A DNA stretch of 64,000 bases from Pontibacter oryzae. GTDB lineage: Bacteria > Bacteroidota > Bacteroidia > Cytophagales > Hymenobacteraceae. Location: the NCBI RefSeq assembly GCF_003576375.1, contig NZ_QWGE01000003.1:372001-436000 (forward strand), given 5' to 3'. A program made the position numbers and the translations under genes. Positions 53,601 through 62,497 of the stretch are shown here, one piece after another. The notes beneath the pieces are model-generated. The model searched no databases. It was not told the DNA's origin and worked only from the letters and a program-made list of their open reading frames with translations. The stretch's first letter is position 1. Each line of letters begins with the position of its first letter.

Positions 53601-54358
53601 CCCAACGCACAGTTAAAGCCTATACTTAGTATTGGCGCATGCGAGATCGAGTTCCAGAAGGCTTCCACCGTTTGCCCGGAAAGCGTACGGCCGCTGGCAT
53701 CGGTTATCGTTCCGGATACCATAATCGGCAGTTCCTTGCCTCCGTCGTTTACAAACTGCTGAATGGCGAAAAGAGCCGCTTTGCAGTTTAGCGTATCAAA
53801 CACGGTTTCTACCAAGAGCAGGTCGGAGCCACCATCTACCAGGCCGCGTACCTGCTCATAGTATGCTTCTACTAGTTGGTCAAAAGTAATGGCGCGGTAG
53901 CCGGGGTTATTTACATCCGGGGAGAGCGATGCGGTGCGGTTAGTGGGCCCGATGGCGCCTGCCACAAAACGTGGCTTACCCGGCAATTTTGCTTCTACCT
54001 CGTCTGCTGCTTCGCGCGCCAGCCTTGCCGACTCATAGTTTAGCTCATACACCAGGTCCTCCATTTTATAATCGGCCATGGCAATGCTAGTGCCGCTAAA
54101 GGTATTGGTTTCTACAATGTCTGCGCCTGCCTCCAGGTATTCTGCATGAATAGCCTTGATAACATCGGGGCGGGTGAGGGAGAGCAAGTCGTTATTGCCT
54201 TTCAGGTCTCCGGGATGCTCTTTAAAGCGCTCGCCACGGAAATCAGCCTCTGTGAGCTGGTAACGCTGAATCATGGTGCCCATAGCACCATCCAGCACTA
54301 GCACACGCTCTTGCAACAAAGTATAAATCGGATGTTTCTTAGTTCGGTTCGGTGTCAT
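50639..54358 (-). CDS. metH: Cobalamin-dependent methionine synthase (full length)
   Basis: A 1239-residue, four-module enzyme that transfers the methyl group of methyltetrahydrofolate to homocysteine through cobalamin. The homocysteine domain spans about 1-330, with zinc cysteines in GGCCGTTP (about 310). The pterin-binding domain is at about 350-630 ([40 protein letters not shown]). The B12 cap and binding domains follow, with [20 protein letters not shown] (about 758-777) providing the lower-ligand His, plus [11 protein letters not shown] and [11 protein letters not shown]. The SAM-dependent reactivation domain runs from about 900 to the end ([15 protein letters not shown]). All modules are in one chain. 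A SAM-I riboswitch lies directly upstream. Confidence 0.97.
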   Translation of the reverse strand: MTPNRTKKHPIYTLLQERVLVLDGAMGTMIQRYQLTEADFRGERFKEHPGDLKGNNDLLSLTRPDVIKAIHAEYLEAGADIVETNTFSGTSIAMADYKMEDLVYELNYESARLAREAADEVEAKLPGKPRFVAGAIGPTNRTASLSPDVNNPGYRAITFDQLVEAYYEQVRGLVDGGSDLLLVETVFDTLNCKAALFAIQQFVNDGGKELPIMVSGTITDASGRTLSGQTVEAFWNSISHAPILSIGFNCALGARQLKTHIQELARISNCYVSAYPNAGLPNAFGGYDETAEQMGAIVEEYLKEGLVNILGGCCGTTPVHTKVISDLAQKYKPHVPAPVAPLPRYSGLEPLTVTPETLFVNVGERTNVTGSKKFSRLIVNGEFEEALSVAQQQVEGGAQIIDVNMDEGMLDSEQAMTAFLNLIASEPDIAKLPIMIDSSKWSVIEAGLKCVQGKSIVNSISLKEGEESFKQLARKVRQYGAAVVVMAFDEQGQADTLPRRIEICERSYRILTEEVGFPPQDIIFDPNILAIATGIEEHNNYAVDYIETVKWIKANLPHALISGGVSNLSFSFRGNDVVREAMHTVFLYHAVQAGMDMGIVNAGMLGIYEEVPQELRNLIEDVIFNRHPESTEKLVAYAETIRGKGKTATAADNSWREAPVAERLKHALVKGIVEFIDEDTEEARQANTKTLDVIEGPLMAGMQVVGDLFGAGKMFLPQVVKSARVMKKAVAYLMPYMEAEKAGSSSSSAGKILMATVKGDVHDIGKNIVGVVLACNNYEIIDLGVMVHLDKILAEAEAQQVDVIGLSGLITPSLDEMVYVAQEMERRGMKIPLLIGGATTSRVHTAVKIAPQYSGPVVHVHDASRSVTVVSSLLGSNKGTYIAGLKVEYEKLREDHLSRTKDRAFASIAEARANKYNVDWAATAPTRPSFLGNKVYTNYPLAEIVPYIDWTPFFHTWELKRQYPKILNDPELGIEATKLFADAQAMLQQIVDEQLLEARAVVGFYPANVAANDTIEVYTDDSREQELTEFHTLRQQGKKGATVPNLAFSDFIAPKETELPDYIGGFAVSVGFGIEKLLEKYEAEHDDYKSIMVKALADRLAEAFAELMHLKVRRELWGYAPDEQLDNEGLIKEQYKGIRPAPGYPGCPDHTEKITLFNLLKAEETTGIMLTENLAMYPASSVSGLYFSHPESRYFGLGKIGEDQVADIAQRKGMAKEELERWLSPNLNYEPKPVAQQAV

Positions 54359-54413
54359 GCTTTTCTTGAGTCTAGTACGCTAGCTTATCAAGAAGGACAC
54401 CTGCAGAAGGTAG
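54359..54413 (-). promoter_or_regulatory. Expression platform of the metH SAM riboswitch (likely translational)
   Basis: In the transcript, UUCUUGAUAAG (54394-54384) can pair with the 5' strand of aptamer stem P1, CUUAUCAAGAA (54525-54515), over 11 bp. It can instead pair through UUCUUGA with UCAAGAA (54369-54363) immediately before the metH start codon. The first pairing would break P1 and free the start region. With SAM bound, P1 forms and the second helix can cover the start. No T-run follows, so translational control is more likely than termination. Confidence 0.6.
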
Positions 54414-54525
54414 GATCGCTCTTATCTTCCCTGGCTGCAGCTGCGCCAGGAGGGAGTTAGCACCAAGCTTTATACATGGTTGCTAAGACGTCGCAGGGCC
54501 CTATCCCTCAGTCTTTCTTGATAAG
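54414..54525 (-). ncRNA. SAM-I (S-box) riboswitch aptamer
   Basis: The complement reads with the S-box conserved blocks in order: CTTATCAAGA at the 5' P1 strand, GAGGGATAGGGCCC, then TTAGCAACC, GGTGCTAACTCC, a P4 hairpin around CTGGCGCAGCTGCAGCCAGG, and AGATAAG closing P1. The K-turn and SAM-binding core positions are present. It sits 55 nt upstream of the metH start on the same strand. High S-adenosylmethionine should lower expression of methionine synthase and perhaps of metF downstream. Confidence 0.95.
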
Positions 54526-54625
54526 TTTAAACAAAGTAACGTTATATCCGCGGAAAAAGGAAATAAGTTACCGCGAAATATGCCGGGATTTAGATAAGGA
54601 GGGGTTTAAAGTAGGTATAAAAACA

Positions 54626-54652
54626 GAAAAGGACACTTGACGTGTCCTTTTC
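54626..54652. terminator. Perfect 11-bp hairpin upstream of the riboswitch
   Basis: GAAAAGGACAC (54626-54636) pairs with GTGTCCTTTTC (54642-54652) around TTGAC. It lies beyond the rpmA terminator and before the metH promoter region, so it may be a second terminator for rpmA read-through. No gene lies between the two hairpins. Confidence 0.45.
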
Positions 54653-54747
54653 CTTGAGGATCTTCTTCGTTTATTAACAAATCCGACCCTTGCTTTATAT
54701 ATACGCTACTAACTTCTGTGTGTTACGCAAATGTTACCTTCTGCAAA

Positions 54748-54781
54748 AAAAAGAGGGATACCTTTCGGCATCCCTCTTTTT
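54748..54781 (-). terminator. Terminator of the rplU-rpmA operon
   Basis: AAAAAGAGGGAT (54748-54759) pairs with ATCCCTCTTTTT (54770-54781), with inner CC/GG around TTTC. The T-run follows on the minus strand. It begins 16 bp after the rpmA stop. Confidence 0.8.
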
Positions 54782-54796
54782 GTAAGTTAGCTAAGA

Positions 54797-55066
54797 CTAA
54801 GCTTCAGCTTGTACCTTAGGAAGTACAGAAACGTAAGAACGGTTCTTCTTACCCTTTCTGAACTGTACCACACCGTCAGTCAAAGCAAACAGTGTGTGGT
54901 CTTTACCCATACCCACGTTTGTGCTTGGGTGGTGCGCAGTACCTCTTTGTCTTACAATGATGTTACCTGCAATAATGTCCTGGCCACCGTAAATCTTAAC
55001 ACCTAGTCGTTTAGAATGCGATTCGCGGCCGTTATTGGAACTACCAACGCCTTTTTTGTGTGCCAT
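54797..55066 (-). CDS. rpmA: 50S ribosomal protein L27
   Basis: An 89-residue ribosomal protein L27. The N-terminal [24 protein letters not shown] and the core [40 protein letters not shown] are fully typical. L27 lies near the peptidyl-transferase centre. The N-terminus starts directly at the mature family N-terminus, so no prepeptide of the Firmicutes type is present. It is co-transcribed with rplU, 70 bp apart. Confidence 0.98.
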   Translation of the reverse strand: MAHKKGVGSSNNGRESHSKRLGVKIYGGQDIIAGNIIVRQRGTAHHPSTNVGMGKDHTLFALTDGVVQFRKGKKNRSYVSVLPKVQAEA

Positions 55067-55136
55067 TTTCTTTAACTATTTAGTTGGGTTAGCAAGCTAA
55101 GCCCAAAAGGTTCAACGATTAATTTCTTCTTACTGC

Positions 55137-55445
55137 TTAACCAATGTTCTCGATAAGAACTTTAGTATAGTCCTGACGATGACCTCTCGACTTTCTATAC
55201 CCTTTTCTTCTCTTCTTCTTGAAGATATGAACTTTGTCAGCTCTAACGTTTCCTAAGATTTTACCAGTTACTTTGATACCATCTACAAAAGGAGCGCCAA
55301 CGGTAATGCTACCGTTATCGTCTGTAAGAAGAACATTGGCGAACTCAACGGCGTCACCTTCATTGCCGGAAAGCTTGTTAGCGTAGATGAACTTACCGCT
55401 CTCTACTTTGGTCTGTTGACCTGCGATTTCTACAATTGCGTACAT
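55137..55445 (-). CDS. rplU: 50S ribosomal protein L21
   Basis: A 102-residue ribosomal protein L21 from the ATG at 55445 (MYAIVEIAGQQTKVESG); an ATG three codons upstream is possible but would extend beyond the normal family start. Conserved blocks are GDAVEFANVLLTDDNG, GAPFVDGIKVTGKILG and the basic C-terminus KVHIFKKKRRKGYRKSRGHRQ. The rplU-rpmA pair is a conserved operon. A good Bacteroidota-type promoter lies directly upstream. Confidence 0.97.
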   Translation of the reverse strand: MYAIVEIAGQQTKVESGKFIYANKLSGNEGDAVEFANVLLTDDNGSITVGAPFVDGIKVTGKILGNVRADKVHIFKKKRRKGYRKSRGHRQDYTKVLIENIG

Positions 55446-55477
55446 CAGCTTCAATGTATGTTTAAAAGTTTAGTCCG

Positions 55478-55508
55478 CAAAAGTACGGCTTCCTTTTGAT
55501 ATTTGCAA
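55478..55508 (-). promoter_or_regulatory. Promoter of rplU-rpmA
   Basis: On the minus strand, TTG (complement of 55506-55508), a 20-bp spacer and TACTTTTG (complement of 55478-55485) match the Bacteroidota pattern TTTG-N19-21-TAnnTTTG. It is 33 bp from the rplU start. Confidence 0.6.
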
Positions 55509-55953
55509 CGCCTTGTGAATGAAAAACTTCTCAGAGGGTTATCCACTTCTTACACTGCCTGTGGAAAACAGTGTGCATATCTCGCACTGCACACCAAGAA
55601 ACCTCTCAAAACAACCTCAATCATCTATACATCAGACACATGCATTACAAGCCAGGAATACTGCTTATCCACAAAAAAGGCCAGGCTTGCTACACAGGAA
55701 GGTATACTTGCGGCTGAATTATTCGCCATTATCTTTACCACTGTATATAAGATGGTTACACGGCATTGCTAGTACTCAGAAGTGCGTAAAGCGTGTCAAA
55801 TATTTACACATGCCAATATTAAACAGCATATATATATTATCCACAACATGTGGATAACCATGTGCATTACTGCTAAAATGGGCTTAAAACCGCACGCTGG
55901 GCGATGTGCATAAATTGAACAACTTTCGCCCCTGAAATCAAGTTCATTTCTAC

Positions 55954-55961
55954 TATATTTG
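55954..55961 (+). promoter_or_regulatory. Candidate -7 promoter element of nrdB
   Basis: TATATTTG fits TAnnTTTG and sits about 118 bp before the nrdB start and 97 bp after the nearest DnaA box. The same 12-mer, CTATATTTGAAG, precedes the Wadjet-like operon. The -33 box is not clear. Confidence 0.4.
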
Positions 55962-56078
55962 AAGTCAGGATGTATACCGGCAGCTATCCAGAGCAGGCCA
56001 AAACAATTTCTGATTTCAAGAGGTTTTGAGTGCGACAACACACCCCAGAACTCTTTAACTATAAAAACACACGCGATT

Positions 56079-57038
56079 ATGGAGCCAATACTGCAAGAGA
56101 ACCCGAACCGCTTTGTACTGTTCCCGATACAGCATGACGAAGTATGGCAGATGTATAAACAGGCTGAGGCCAGCTTCTGGACTGCTGAGGAGATAGACCT
56201 TAGCCAGGACCTGAAAGACTGGGAGAACCTGAACGATGGCGAGCGCCACTTCATCAGCCACGTACTTGCCTTTTTTGCTGCCTCTGACGGCATTGTGAAC
56301 GAGAACCTGGCTGTAAACTTCATGAACGAAGTGCAGATACCAGAGGCGCGCTGCTTCTATGGTTTCCAGATTATGATGGAGAACATCCACTCCGAAACAT
56401 ACTCACTCCTGATCGATACTTACGTTAAGAAACAAGCCGAGAAAGACCACCTGTTCAACGCCCTTGAAACAGTGCCTGCCGTGAAGCGCAAAGGCGAGTG
56501 GGCGCTTAAGTGGATCGAGAGCGAGAACTTTACCGAGCGGCTGATTGCTTTTGCCGCGGTGGAGGGTATCTTCTTCTCTGGCTCTTTCTGCTCTATCTTC
56601 TGGATGAAGAAGCGTGGCCTGATGCCAGGGCTTACCTTCTCTAACGAGCTTATCTCCAGAGACGAGGGACTGCACTGCGACTTTGCCTGCCTGCTGTATA
56701 CTATGCTGCAGAACAAGCTGCCAGAGGAGCGCGTGCACCATATTATCCGTGATGCGGTAAGCATAGAGCAGGAGTTTGTAACCGATGCCCTGCCTGTTGA
56801 CCTGATCGGTATGAACGCCAAGCTGATGAGCCAGTACATTGAGTTTGTAGCGGACCGCCTGCTGGTGGCGCTGGGCTACAGCAAGGTCTACAACTCAACC
56901 AACCCGTTCGACTTTATGGAGATGATCTCGCTGCAAGGCAAAACGAACTTCTTCGAGAAGCGCGTAGGCGAGTACCAGAAAGCAGGTGTAATGGGCGACA
57001 AAGACAAAAACGTATTCTCGCTGGACGAAGATTTTTAA
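56079..57038 (+). CDS. nrdB: Class Ia ribonucleotide reductase, small (R2) subunit
   Basis: A 319-residue R2 protein from the ATG at 56079 ([23 protein letters not shown]); the frame is open further upstream but the family N-terminus starts here. Di-iron ligands are visible: Asp in [11 protein letters not shown], Glu and His in [11 protein letters not shown], Glu in VEGIFFSG, and Glu and His in [10 protein letters not shown]. The Tyr of SETYSLLI occupies the radical tyrosine position, which supports class Ia and not Ic. The C-terminal tail VFSLDEDF is the peptide that docks on the large subunit. The subunit generates the radical for deoxynucleotide synthesis. nrdA follows 367 bp downstream. 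Confidence 0.96.
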   Translation: MEPILQENPNRFVLFPIQHDEVWQMYKQAEASFWTAEEIDLSQDLKDWENLNDGERHFISHVLAFFAASDGIVNENLAVNFMNEVQIPEARCFYGFQIMMENIHSETYSLLIDTYVKKQAEKDHLFNALETVPAVKRKGEWALKWIESENFTERLIAFAAVEGIFFSGSFCSIFWMKKRGLMPGLTFSNELISRDEGLHCDFACLLYTMLQNKLPEERVHHIIRDAVSIEQEFVTDALPVDLIGMNAKLMSQYIEFVADRLLVALGYSKVYNSTNPFDFMEMISLQGKTNFFEKRVGEYQKAGVMGDKDKNVFSLDEDF

Positions 57039-57405
57039 GCTAAATAGATTACGTAGTACGTTTAGGCGGGCCAGGGAGCAACCGCTTTCTCATACCTGCC
57101 TAAACGTATACTTACTACCATCTTGCCGAGCGGCAGCGGCAGAAGCAAAGGCAGCAACTGCAAGCCGTAGCCGCAACCATAGCTGGCAGCACTGCCACCT
57201 GCAGGGTACTACATTCCTGCTATATAGTAAAAACTTTTAGCTTAACACATAATCATTTGTACTGCAACGGCTTACATACGTGTTTGCGTATGGGCTGATT
57301 GTATCTCTCTTTATAGTATAACCGCCTGCTGCAGCGGCAGCGGCATTTTATATATCAGTTTTAATTAATCACCCGAGGCCTTCTACCTCGCTAATTGTAT
57401 ACACT
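57039..57405. other. 367-bp gap between nrdB and nrdA with an inverted repeat
   Basis: There is no gene. An inverted repeat lies near the left end: GTAGT and ACGTTTAGGCGGG (57053-57070) face CCTGCCTAAACGT and ACTAC (57095-57119). One mismatch and a 6-nt insertion AAGTAT/ATACTT break the symmetry. It could attenuate or separate nrdB and nrdA transcripts. The middle is GC-rich and Gly/Ala-like but has no convincing frame, and the right end is AT-rich as expected for a second promoter. Confidence 0.5.
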
Positions 57406-59790
57406 ATGTTAGTTGTAAAACGAGACGGCAGACGCGAGTCCGTCAAATTCGATAAGATAACCGCACGCATTGAAAAGCTGTGCTATGGTTTGCATATGGA
57501 TTATGTGTCGCCGATAGAGGTGGCTAAGAAGGTGATAGACGGGATTTACGATGGCGTGACCACCGTGGAACTGGATAACCTGGCGGCTGAAACTGCGGCA
57601 TCGCTTACAACCAAGCACCCGGATTACGCTACGCTGGCGGCACGCGTGGCTATCTCTAACCTGCACAAGGTTACCAGCAAGTCGTTCTCGAACACCATGA
57701 AGCGCCTTTATACTTACGAGGACCCTAAAACTGGCGAGAACGCTTCTCTTATCGCCAAGGATGTGTATGAGGTTATCCGCAAGCATGCCGCCCTGCTGGA
57801 CTCTACTATCATCTATGACCGCGACTACAACTACGACTACTTTGGTTACAAAACGCTGGAGCGCTCTTACCTGCTTCGCCTTGATGGCAAGATTGTGGAG
57901 CGCCCGCAGCATATGTTGATGCGTGTGGCCGTGGGTATCCATAAGGAGGACATCGAATCTGCCATCGAGACTTATAATCTCATGTCTGAAAAATGGTTTA
58001 CTCATGCCACACCAACATTATTTAACGCCGGCACGCCTAAGCCGCAGCTGTCTTCGTGCTTCCTGCTAACCATGAAGGACGACAGCATACCAGGCATTTA
58101 CGATACCCTGAAGCAGTGCGCCCAGATTTCGCAGAGCGCCGGTGGTATTGGCCTTAGCATCCATAACGTGCGCGCCACGGGCTCATACATCAAAGGCACC
58201 AACGGCACATCCAACGGCATCATCCCGATGCTGAAGGTGTTTAACGACACGGCTCGCTACGTAGACCAGGGCGGTGGCAAGCGCAAAGGCGCCTTCGCTA
58301 TTTACCTGGAGCCATGGCACTCAGATATTTTCGACTTCCTGGACCTGAAGAAGAACCACGGTAAAGAAGAGAACCGCGCCCGTGACCTGTTCTACGCCCT
58401 TTGGACGCCAGACCTGTTTATGAAGCGCGTGGAAGAGAACGGCGACTGGAGCCTGTTCTGCCCGCACGAGGCACCTGGCCTGGCCGATTGCTGGGGCAAA
58501 GACTTTGAGCGCCTCTACGAGAAGTATGAGCGTGAGGGCCGTGCCCGCAAAACCATTAAGGCGCAGGAGCTTTGGTTTGCTATACTTGAGTCTCAGGTAG
58601 AGACGGGCACGCCGTACATGCTGTACAAAGATGCTGCCAACAGCAAGAGCAACCAGCAGAACCTGGGCACGATCAAGAGCTCGAACCTGTGCACCGAGAT
58701 TATGGAGTACACCAGCCAAGACGAAGTGGCTGTTTGTAACCTGGCCTCGCTTGCCCTGCCACGCTTCGTAACCGAAGACGAGAACGGCAACAAGACTTTT
58801 GACCACCAGAAACTGTTCGACGTAACGTACCATGCCACTGTTAACCTGAACAAGGTTATCGACATAAACTATTACCCTGTAGAGGAAGCCCGCAACTCTA
58901 ACATGCGCCACCGCCCGATTGGCTTGGGCGTGCAGGGTTTGGCTGATACCTTTATTCACCTCCGCATGCCTTTCGAGAGTGAGGAGGCACGCGGCCTGAA
59001 CAAGGATATCTTCGAGACGATTTACTTTGCCTCCATGACAGCCTCTAAGGACCTGGCCAAGAAGCAAGGTGCCTACCCAACCTTTAAAGGCTCTCCATTA
59101 TCAGAAGGGAAGTTCCAGTTTGATATGTGGGATGTAACACCGGAAAGTGGCCGTTGGGATTGGGAAGAGCTGCGCAAAGAAGTAGTAGAGCACGGCGTAC
59201 GCAACTCGCTGCTAGTAGCGCCTATGCCAACAGCTTCTACAGCTCAGATCCTGGGCAACAACGAGTCGTTTGAGCCTTATACTTCCAACATTTACCTGCG
59301 CCGCGTGCTTTCAGGTGAGTTTATGGTGGTAAACAAGCACTTGCTGAAGGACCTGATTGCTCTGGGCATCTGGAACGATCGCATGAAGAACGACATTATT
59401 GCAGCCAACGGCTCTATTCAGGACATCCCGACTATTCCGCAAAACATCAAAGACCTGTATAAAACAGTTTGGGAGATTAGCCAGCGTACAGTAATTGATA
59501 TGAGTGCTGACCGTGGCGCTTACATCTGCCAGAGCCAGTCGCTGAACCTGCACGTTATGAACGTGAACTTCGGTAAACTGACTTCGATGCACTTCCATGC
59601 TTGGAAGCGTGGCCTAAAAACAGGTATGTACTACCTGCGCACCAAGTCGGCGGTAGACGCCATTAAGTTTACGGTGGAGAAACAAGCCGCCGAAACCTTA
59701 TCGCCGGTCTACAGCAACCAGGATCAGAACCGCAGCGATATGAGTTGCAGTTTAGATAACCCAGACGCTTGCGAAGCTTGCGGATCGTAA
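57406..59790 (+). CDS. nrdA: Class Ia ribonucleotide reductase, large (R1) subunit
   Basis: A 794-residue R1 protein. An ATP-cone is present at the N-terminus ([22 protein letters not shown], about 1-95), so overall activity is expected to be controlled by ATP/dATP. Catalytic residues are visible: Cys in LSSCFLLTM (about 217), the N-x-C-x-E motif in [11 protein letters not shown], Cys in [11 protein letters not shown], and the C-terminal redox pair in CEACGS. Tyrosines for radical transfer lie near the end of the barrel. The enzyme reduces NDPs to dNDPs with NrdB. It probably has its own promoter, given the gap to nrdB. A terminator follows. Confidence 0.97.
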   Translation: MLVVKRDGRRESVKFDKITARIEKLCYGLHMDYVSPIEVAKKVIDGIYDGVTTVELDNLAAETAASLTTKHPDYATLAARVAISNLHKVTSKSFSNTMKRLYTYEDPKTGENASLIAKDVYEVIRKHAALLDSTIIYDRDYNYDYFGYKTLERSYLLRLDGKIVERPQHMLMRVAVGIHKEDIESAIETYNLMSEKWFTHATPTLFNAGTPKPQLSSCFLLTMKDDSIPGIYDTLKQCAQISQSAGGIGLSIHNVRATGSYIKGTNGTSNGIIPMLKVFNDTARYVDQGGGKRKGAFAIYLEPWHSDIFDFLDLKKNHGKEENRARDLFYALWTPDLFMKRVEENGDWSLFCPHEAPGLADCWGKDFERLYEKYEREGRARKTIKAQELWFAILESQVETGTPYMLYKDAANSKSNQQNLGTIKSSNLCTEIMEYTSQDEVAVCNLASLALPRFVTEDENGNKTFDHQKLFDVTYHATVNLNKVIDINYYPVEEARNSNMRHRPIGLGVQGLADTFIHLRMPFESEEARGLNKDIFETIYFASMTASKDLAKKQGAYPTFKGSPLSEGKFQFDMWDVTPESGRWDWEELRKEVVEHGVRNSLLVAPMPTASTAQILGNNESFEPYTSNIYLRRVLSGEFMVVNKHLLKDLIALGIWNDRMKNDIIAANGSIQDIPTIPQNIKDLYKTVWEISQRTVIDMSADRGAYICQSQSLNLHVMNVNFGKLTSMHFHAWKRGLKTGMYYLRTKSAVDAIKFTVEKQAAETLSPVYSNQDQNRSDMSCSLDNPDACEACGS

Positions 59791-59797
59791 ATAACTA

Positions 59798-59826
59798 AAG
59801 AAGGAGGGCTAATTGTCCTCCTTCTT
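59798..59826 (+). terminator. Terminator of nrdA
   Basis: AAGAAGGAGG (59798-59807) pairs with CCTCCTTCTT (59817-59826) with a 9-nt loop, followed by CGTTTTCC. It lies 8 bp after the stop codon. Confidence 0.75.
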
Positions 59827-59929
59827 CGTTTTCCTACCTCTTATACACTCCATGTTACCGCTAGCGTCCTGTTAGCGGGCGGAATACTGTTGCTTATATT
59901 TTTAGAACAAAGTATTAAACATATCTAAA

Positions 59930-61012
59930 TTGAAATCAATTATATTATTTGGCAATGGCTTTAATAAGCTGTTAGCAAATTTGGTCAATAATTATCCCAC
60001 AGAGAAAATACCTAAAGCTTTAGGTACCGATTTAAAAACAATTTCAAATAACATCAATGATATTGCAGGGCTTTGGGAGAGATTTAAATATGCATTTCCT
60101 AAGATAAAACAATCTCACCCATATTTATGTGATGAACAAATATTATGTCTTCTCAATGACCTAGCCAATGAAGAACTTTTTAAAGAAGTGATACCAACAG
60201 ATAAAATAGAAGAGCTGACAGGAAAAGTTAATATTGCTCGAAAAAATAGTTTGAAAGAAGTAGCAACAGACTTCAAACGCTTCGAAAATATATCAGGAAA
60301 CAAAGTAATACGGAGGCTTTTTCCTCACTTTGGCGTTGGATTCGAAAATATGTTAAACAATAATGAAGTAGAAGAAGCATTTATTTGCACCACTAACTAC
60401 GACGGCATACTTGACACTCTCCTAACAGGGCCAATAAAAAATAATGGAACCAGTTTCATTTACCCAGATTGTTTTGGACTAAGTAATATTGAGGGGCATC
60501 TGAAGTTAAATGAGTCAAGACTTAAAATTGTAAAAAGATGTATGGTTCACTTACATGGCTCTTATAAGTTTACTAAATACAAAAACAACACCTACAAGAT
60601 AACCGGTGACATCTTCAATGAAGAACCTGTCTTGATATTTAACAACCCTTTCTTGAAGGAGCAAGAAATCTTAAATGATCAGGTATTATCTGCATATTAT
60701 AAAACTCTTACAGAAAGGTTAAAAAGTTATGACAGGTTGGTTATCATAGGAAACTCATTTAGATATGAGCCACATATAAAAGAGCTTATAAGCAAACATT
60801 TTGACCGTTCAAGAACTGAACTAGTTGTTTGTTCTCTAAATCCAGAAGAAGTTGCAAAAGAGTTACAAGAGCACTATAGAAAAGAGATATATCAGTTTTC
60901 TACTAAAGATGTATGGTGTGAAAAGCAGTTGCTTCACCTACTAAATCAACTATTTGCACCTAACATTATGAACAGTAATATGTGTATAAATAGCACAGGG
61001 CTCGTTGCATAA
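59930..61012 (+). CDS. SIR2-like domain protein, orphan (possible NAD-dependent defence effector)
   Basis: A 360-residue protein starting at TTG 59930, where the Rossmann strand SIILFGNGFNKLL begins almost at once; no ATG is available upstream in frame. SIR2-like motifs in order are FGNGFN (nucleotide-binding loop), FICTTNYDGILDTLL (about residues 150-165), MVHLHGSYKF (HxHG, about 204-213) and YDRLVIIGNSFRYEPHI (about 264-280). The insertion between the first two is helical. Stand-alone SIR2 proteins in bacteria often deplete NAD+ during phage infection, but a sensing domain is not identified here. The gene is much more AT-rich than nrdA beside it, lacks the AAGTATA motif common elsewhere, and has no partner gene, so recent transfer is likely. 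Confidence 0.72.
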   Translation: MKSIILFGNGFNKLLANLVNNYPTEKIPKALGTDLKTISNNINDIAGLWERFKYAFPKIKQSHPYLCDEQILCLLNDLANEELFKEVIPTDKIEELTGKVNIARKNSLKEVATDFKRFENISGNKVIRRLFPHFGVGFENMLNNNEVEEAFICTTNYDGILDTLLTGPIKNNGTSFIYPDCFGLSNIEGHLKLNESRLKIVKRCMVHLHGSYKFTKYKNNTYKITGDIFNEEPVLIFNNPFLKEQEILNDQVLSAYYKTLTERLKSYDRLVIIGNSFRYEPHIKELISKHFDRSRTELVVCSLNPEEVAKELQEHYRKEIYQFSTKDVWCEKQLLHLLNQLFAPNIMNSNMCINSTGLVA

Positions 61013-61023
61013 TATTTACCCTA

Positions 61024-61060
61024 TAGACCTCGCGGTGTCTTTAAGACCCGCGAGCGTCTA
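61024..61060. terminator. Long hairpin just after the SIR2-like gene
   Basis: TAGACCTCGCGG (61024-61035) pairs with CCGCGAG-C-GTCTA (61048-61060) with one bulged base. The enclosed GTCTTTAAGAC also pairs, giving an extended stem of about 17 bp. There is no T-run. It starts 11 bp after the stop codon. Confidence 0.5.
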
Positions 61061-61143
61061 ACACCCTAGTTATCTCACCAACAACCAAAACTAGACAAGT
61101 ATAACTGCCGCCGTATACTTAATAGCTTAGCATACTTGTAGCC

Positions 61144-61425
61144 TCAGGTAAATAGCTTACTACACGTAAACGTATACTTGCAGGCAGCAGCTTTACCCAC
61201 CGAAACGTTTCTCATACTATCACTCCAACTCAACTTCCATAGGGTTATAGAGTATAGCTGCGTGGTGCCCTCAAAGCCAGAGTCTGTGCCTATAATTCCA
61301 TTGGTGTCAGCGGCGATGAAGCCAGGTTTTTGCGCGTTGTCTCGCTAAATCGATTGATATGTAAACTTGTCCTTATGATCGACATTTCCAAGCATCGCCA
61401 TGGTGTTACCGCCATCTGAAAGCAT
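61144..61425 (-). pseudogene. Possible gene remnant with an in-frame amber codon
   Basis: One minus-strand frame from ATG 61425 reads MLSDGGNTMAMLGNVDHKD and KFTYQSI, then TAG (61347-61345), then RDNAQKPGFIAADTNG and SGFEGTTQLYSITLWKLSW, to TGA at 61144. The composition and the Gly/Asp-rich strands look protein-like, but no family is recognised and another stop precedes the ATG. It lies in an otherwise gene-free stretch (61061-61640). The call is tentative. Confidence 0.3.
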
Positions 61426-61643
61426 ACTATGGTAAACTAACTAAAAGTATGAGTCAGGCCGTGCTGCTGCGGATTAAACACAGCGGAAATACACAAGTCT
61501 GGTAGCATAAAATATGGGGTATTTCACCCTTTAGAACAATCCGGAACTGGAACAAACGTGCTACACAATAGATGACTGATTAGGATCAATCGTTATCATA
61601 GTATTGGAACCTAAGAAACAGATCTACACTAAAAACAGAGGCC

Positions 61644-61695
61644 ATTAAAACCACAAGAGCCGATGCTTTCCAACATCGGCTCTTGTGGTTTTAAT
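61644..61695. terminator. 22-bp perfect hairpin terminator after the OmpA lipoprotein gene
   Basis: The arms 61644-61665 and 61674-61695 are fully complementary (ATTAAAACCACAAGAGCCGA and onward), with an 8-nt loop. The T-rich strand follows minus-strand transcription. It lies 19 bp past the stop codon. Confidence 0.8.
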
Positions 61696-61714
61696 ACTAA
61701 TTTATACTTATAAG

Positions 61715-62344
61715 TTACTGCTCGCGTGTAACTACTACCACAGCTACCCGGCGGTTTAGCTGCCGCCCTCTAGCCGTCTCGTTGGTTGCGCGAGGGGCAG
61801 TTTCGCCCATTGCCTCAATGGATAAGCGCTGCCCGTCTATGCCGCCTTTATTCTGCAACCAATCCTTTACAGCATTGGCGCGCTCCGCAGAAAGCTCTTT
61901 ATTATACTCGTTGCTGGCGCGCGCGTCAGCGTGGCCGAAAATACGTATCTGCCCATTAGGCGGCAAGTTCTTGATCTCGTTTACTATTTCCTGCAGCTTC
62001 TCTTCGCCGGCAGTTCGGATCTGGGCCTTATCGGTATCAAAAAGCAGGCGATCATCCATGGTATAGATGTTATATTCCGTATCGGAGCGCATTTCAACAT
62101 CTGTTGCCTTCATCTTCTCATTCTCTACTACAGGAGCATCCCAGTTTATATTGGCCCAGAAATCTTCTCCTACGTCAATTATTTCAGCGCCATCAGCTTC
62201 AACGCGGCCCATCTCGTCTTCATAAACTACTGCCGTGTCAGCAGTAGCATCGGAAAGAGAATCATTCTCAACTGAGCCTTTCGGATCGTTACAGGAGGTC
62301 AAAATTCCTACCCCGAGCAGCATTAGTATTGCATTTTTCTTCAT
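61715..62344 (-). CDS. OmpA-family lipoprotein
   Basis: A 209-residue lipoprotein. The lipobox is LTSC in MKKNAILMLLGVGILTSCN, so Cys17 or a nearby position would be acylated. An acidic linker rich in Asp and Glu (about 20-75) follows. The OmpA-like peptidoglycan-binding domain spans about 95-205: DDRLLFDTDKAQIRTAGEEKLQEIV, RIFGHADARASNEYNKELSAERANAV and GETAPRATNETARGRQLNRRV, with the Asp and Arg that bind diaminopimelate. It probably tethers the outer membrane to the wall. The gene is single, with a strong terminator. Confidence 0.9.
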   Translation of the reverse strand: MKKNAILMLLGVGILTSCNDPKGSVENDSLSDATADTAVVYEDEMGRVEADGAEIIDVGEDFWANINWDAPVVENEKMKATDVEMRSDTEYNIYTMDDRLLFDTDKAQIRTAGEEKLQEIVNEIKNLPPNGQIRIFGHADARASNEYNKELSAERANAVKDWLQNKGGIDGQRLSIEAMGETAPRATNETARGRQLNRRVAVVVVTREQ

Positions 62345-62497
62345 AGTTTCTTTTTTGGTTTGTTATAGAACCTACGCGAGGCATGCTGCAGAGTTATACT
62401 TACACTATGCTGCTACGCGGTGTCTGGAAGAGTGCTCTTCCGGACTGTATGGCGCAGTAAGCTAATACCGGTGCATAACTTAAATGCCATTTTATAC

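Larger units (their letters stand above)
55446..56078. promoter_or_regulatory. Intergenic region with a DnaA-box cluster upstream of nrdB
   Basis: The 633 bp between rplU and nrdB contain three perfect DnaA boxes, TTATCCACA at 55665-55673 and 55837-55845 and its inverse TGTGGATAA at 55849-55857. Two one-mismatch copies also occur (TTATCCACT at 55539-55547, TGTGGAAAA at 55560-55568). The pair at 55837-55857 faces inward with only ACA between. DnaA regulates the nrdAB promoter in E. coli, so replication-linked control of the reductase genes is likely. No protein-coding gene is seen. Confidence 0.7.

Noticed and set aside
55446..56078. Replication origin (oriC) at the DnaA-box cluster
   Set aside because: No dnaA, dnaN or other origin-linked gene is adjacent and no AT-rich 13-mer array was recognised; regulation of nrdB is the simpler reading, though GC skew could change this.
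57406..59067. Minus-strand frames of 198 and 248 codons opposite nrdA
   Set aside because: Antisense shadows of a highly conserved, codon-biased gene.
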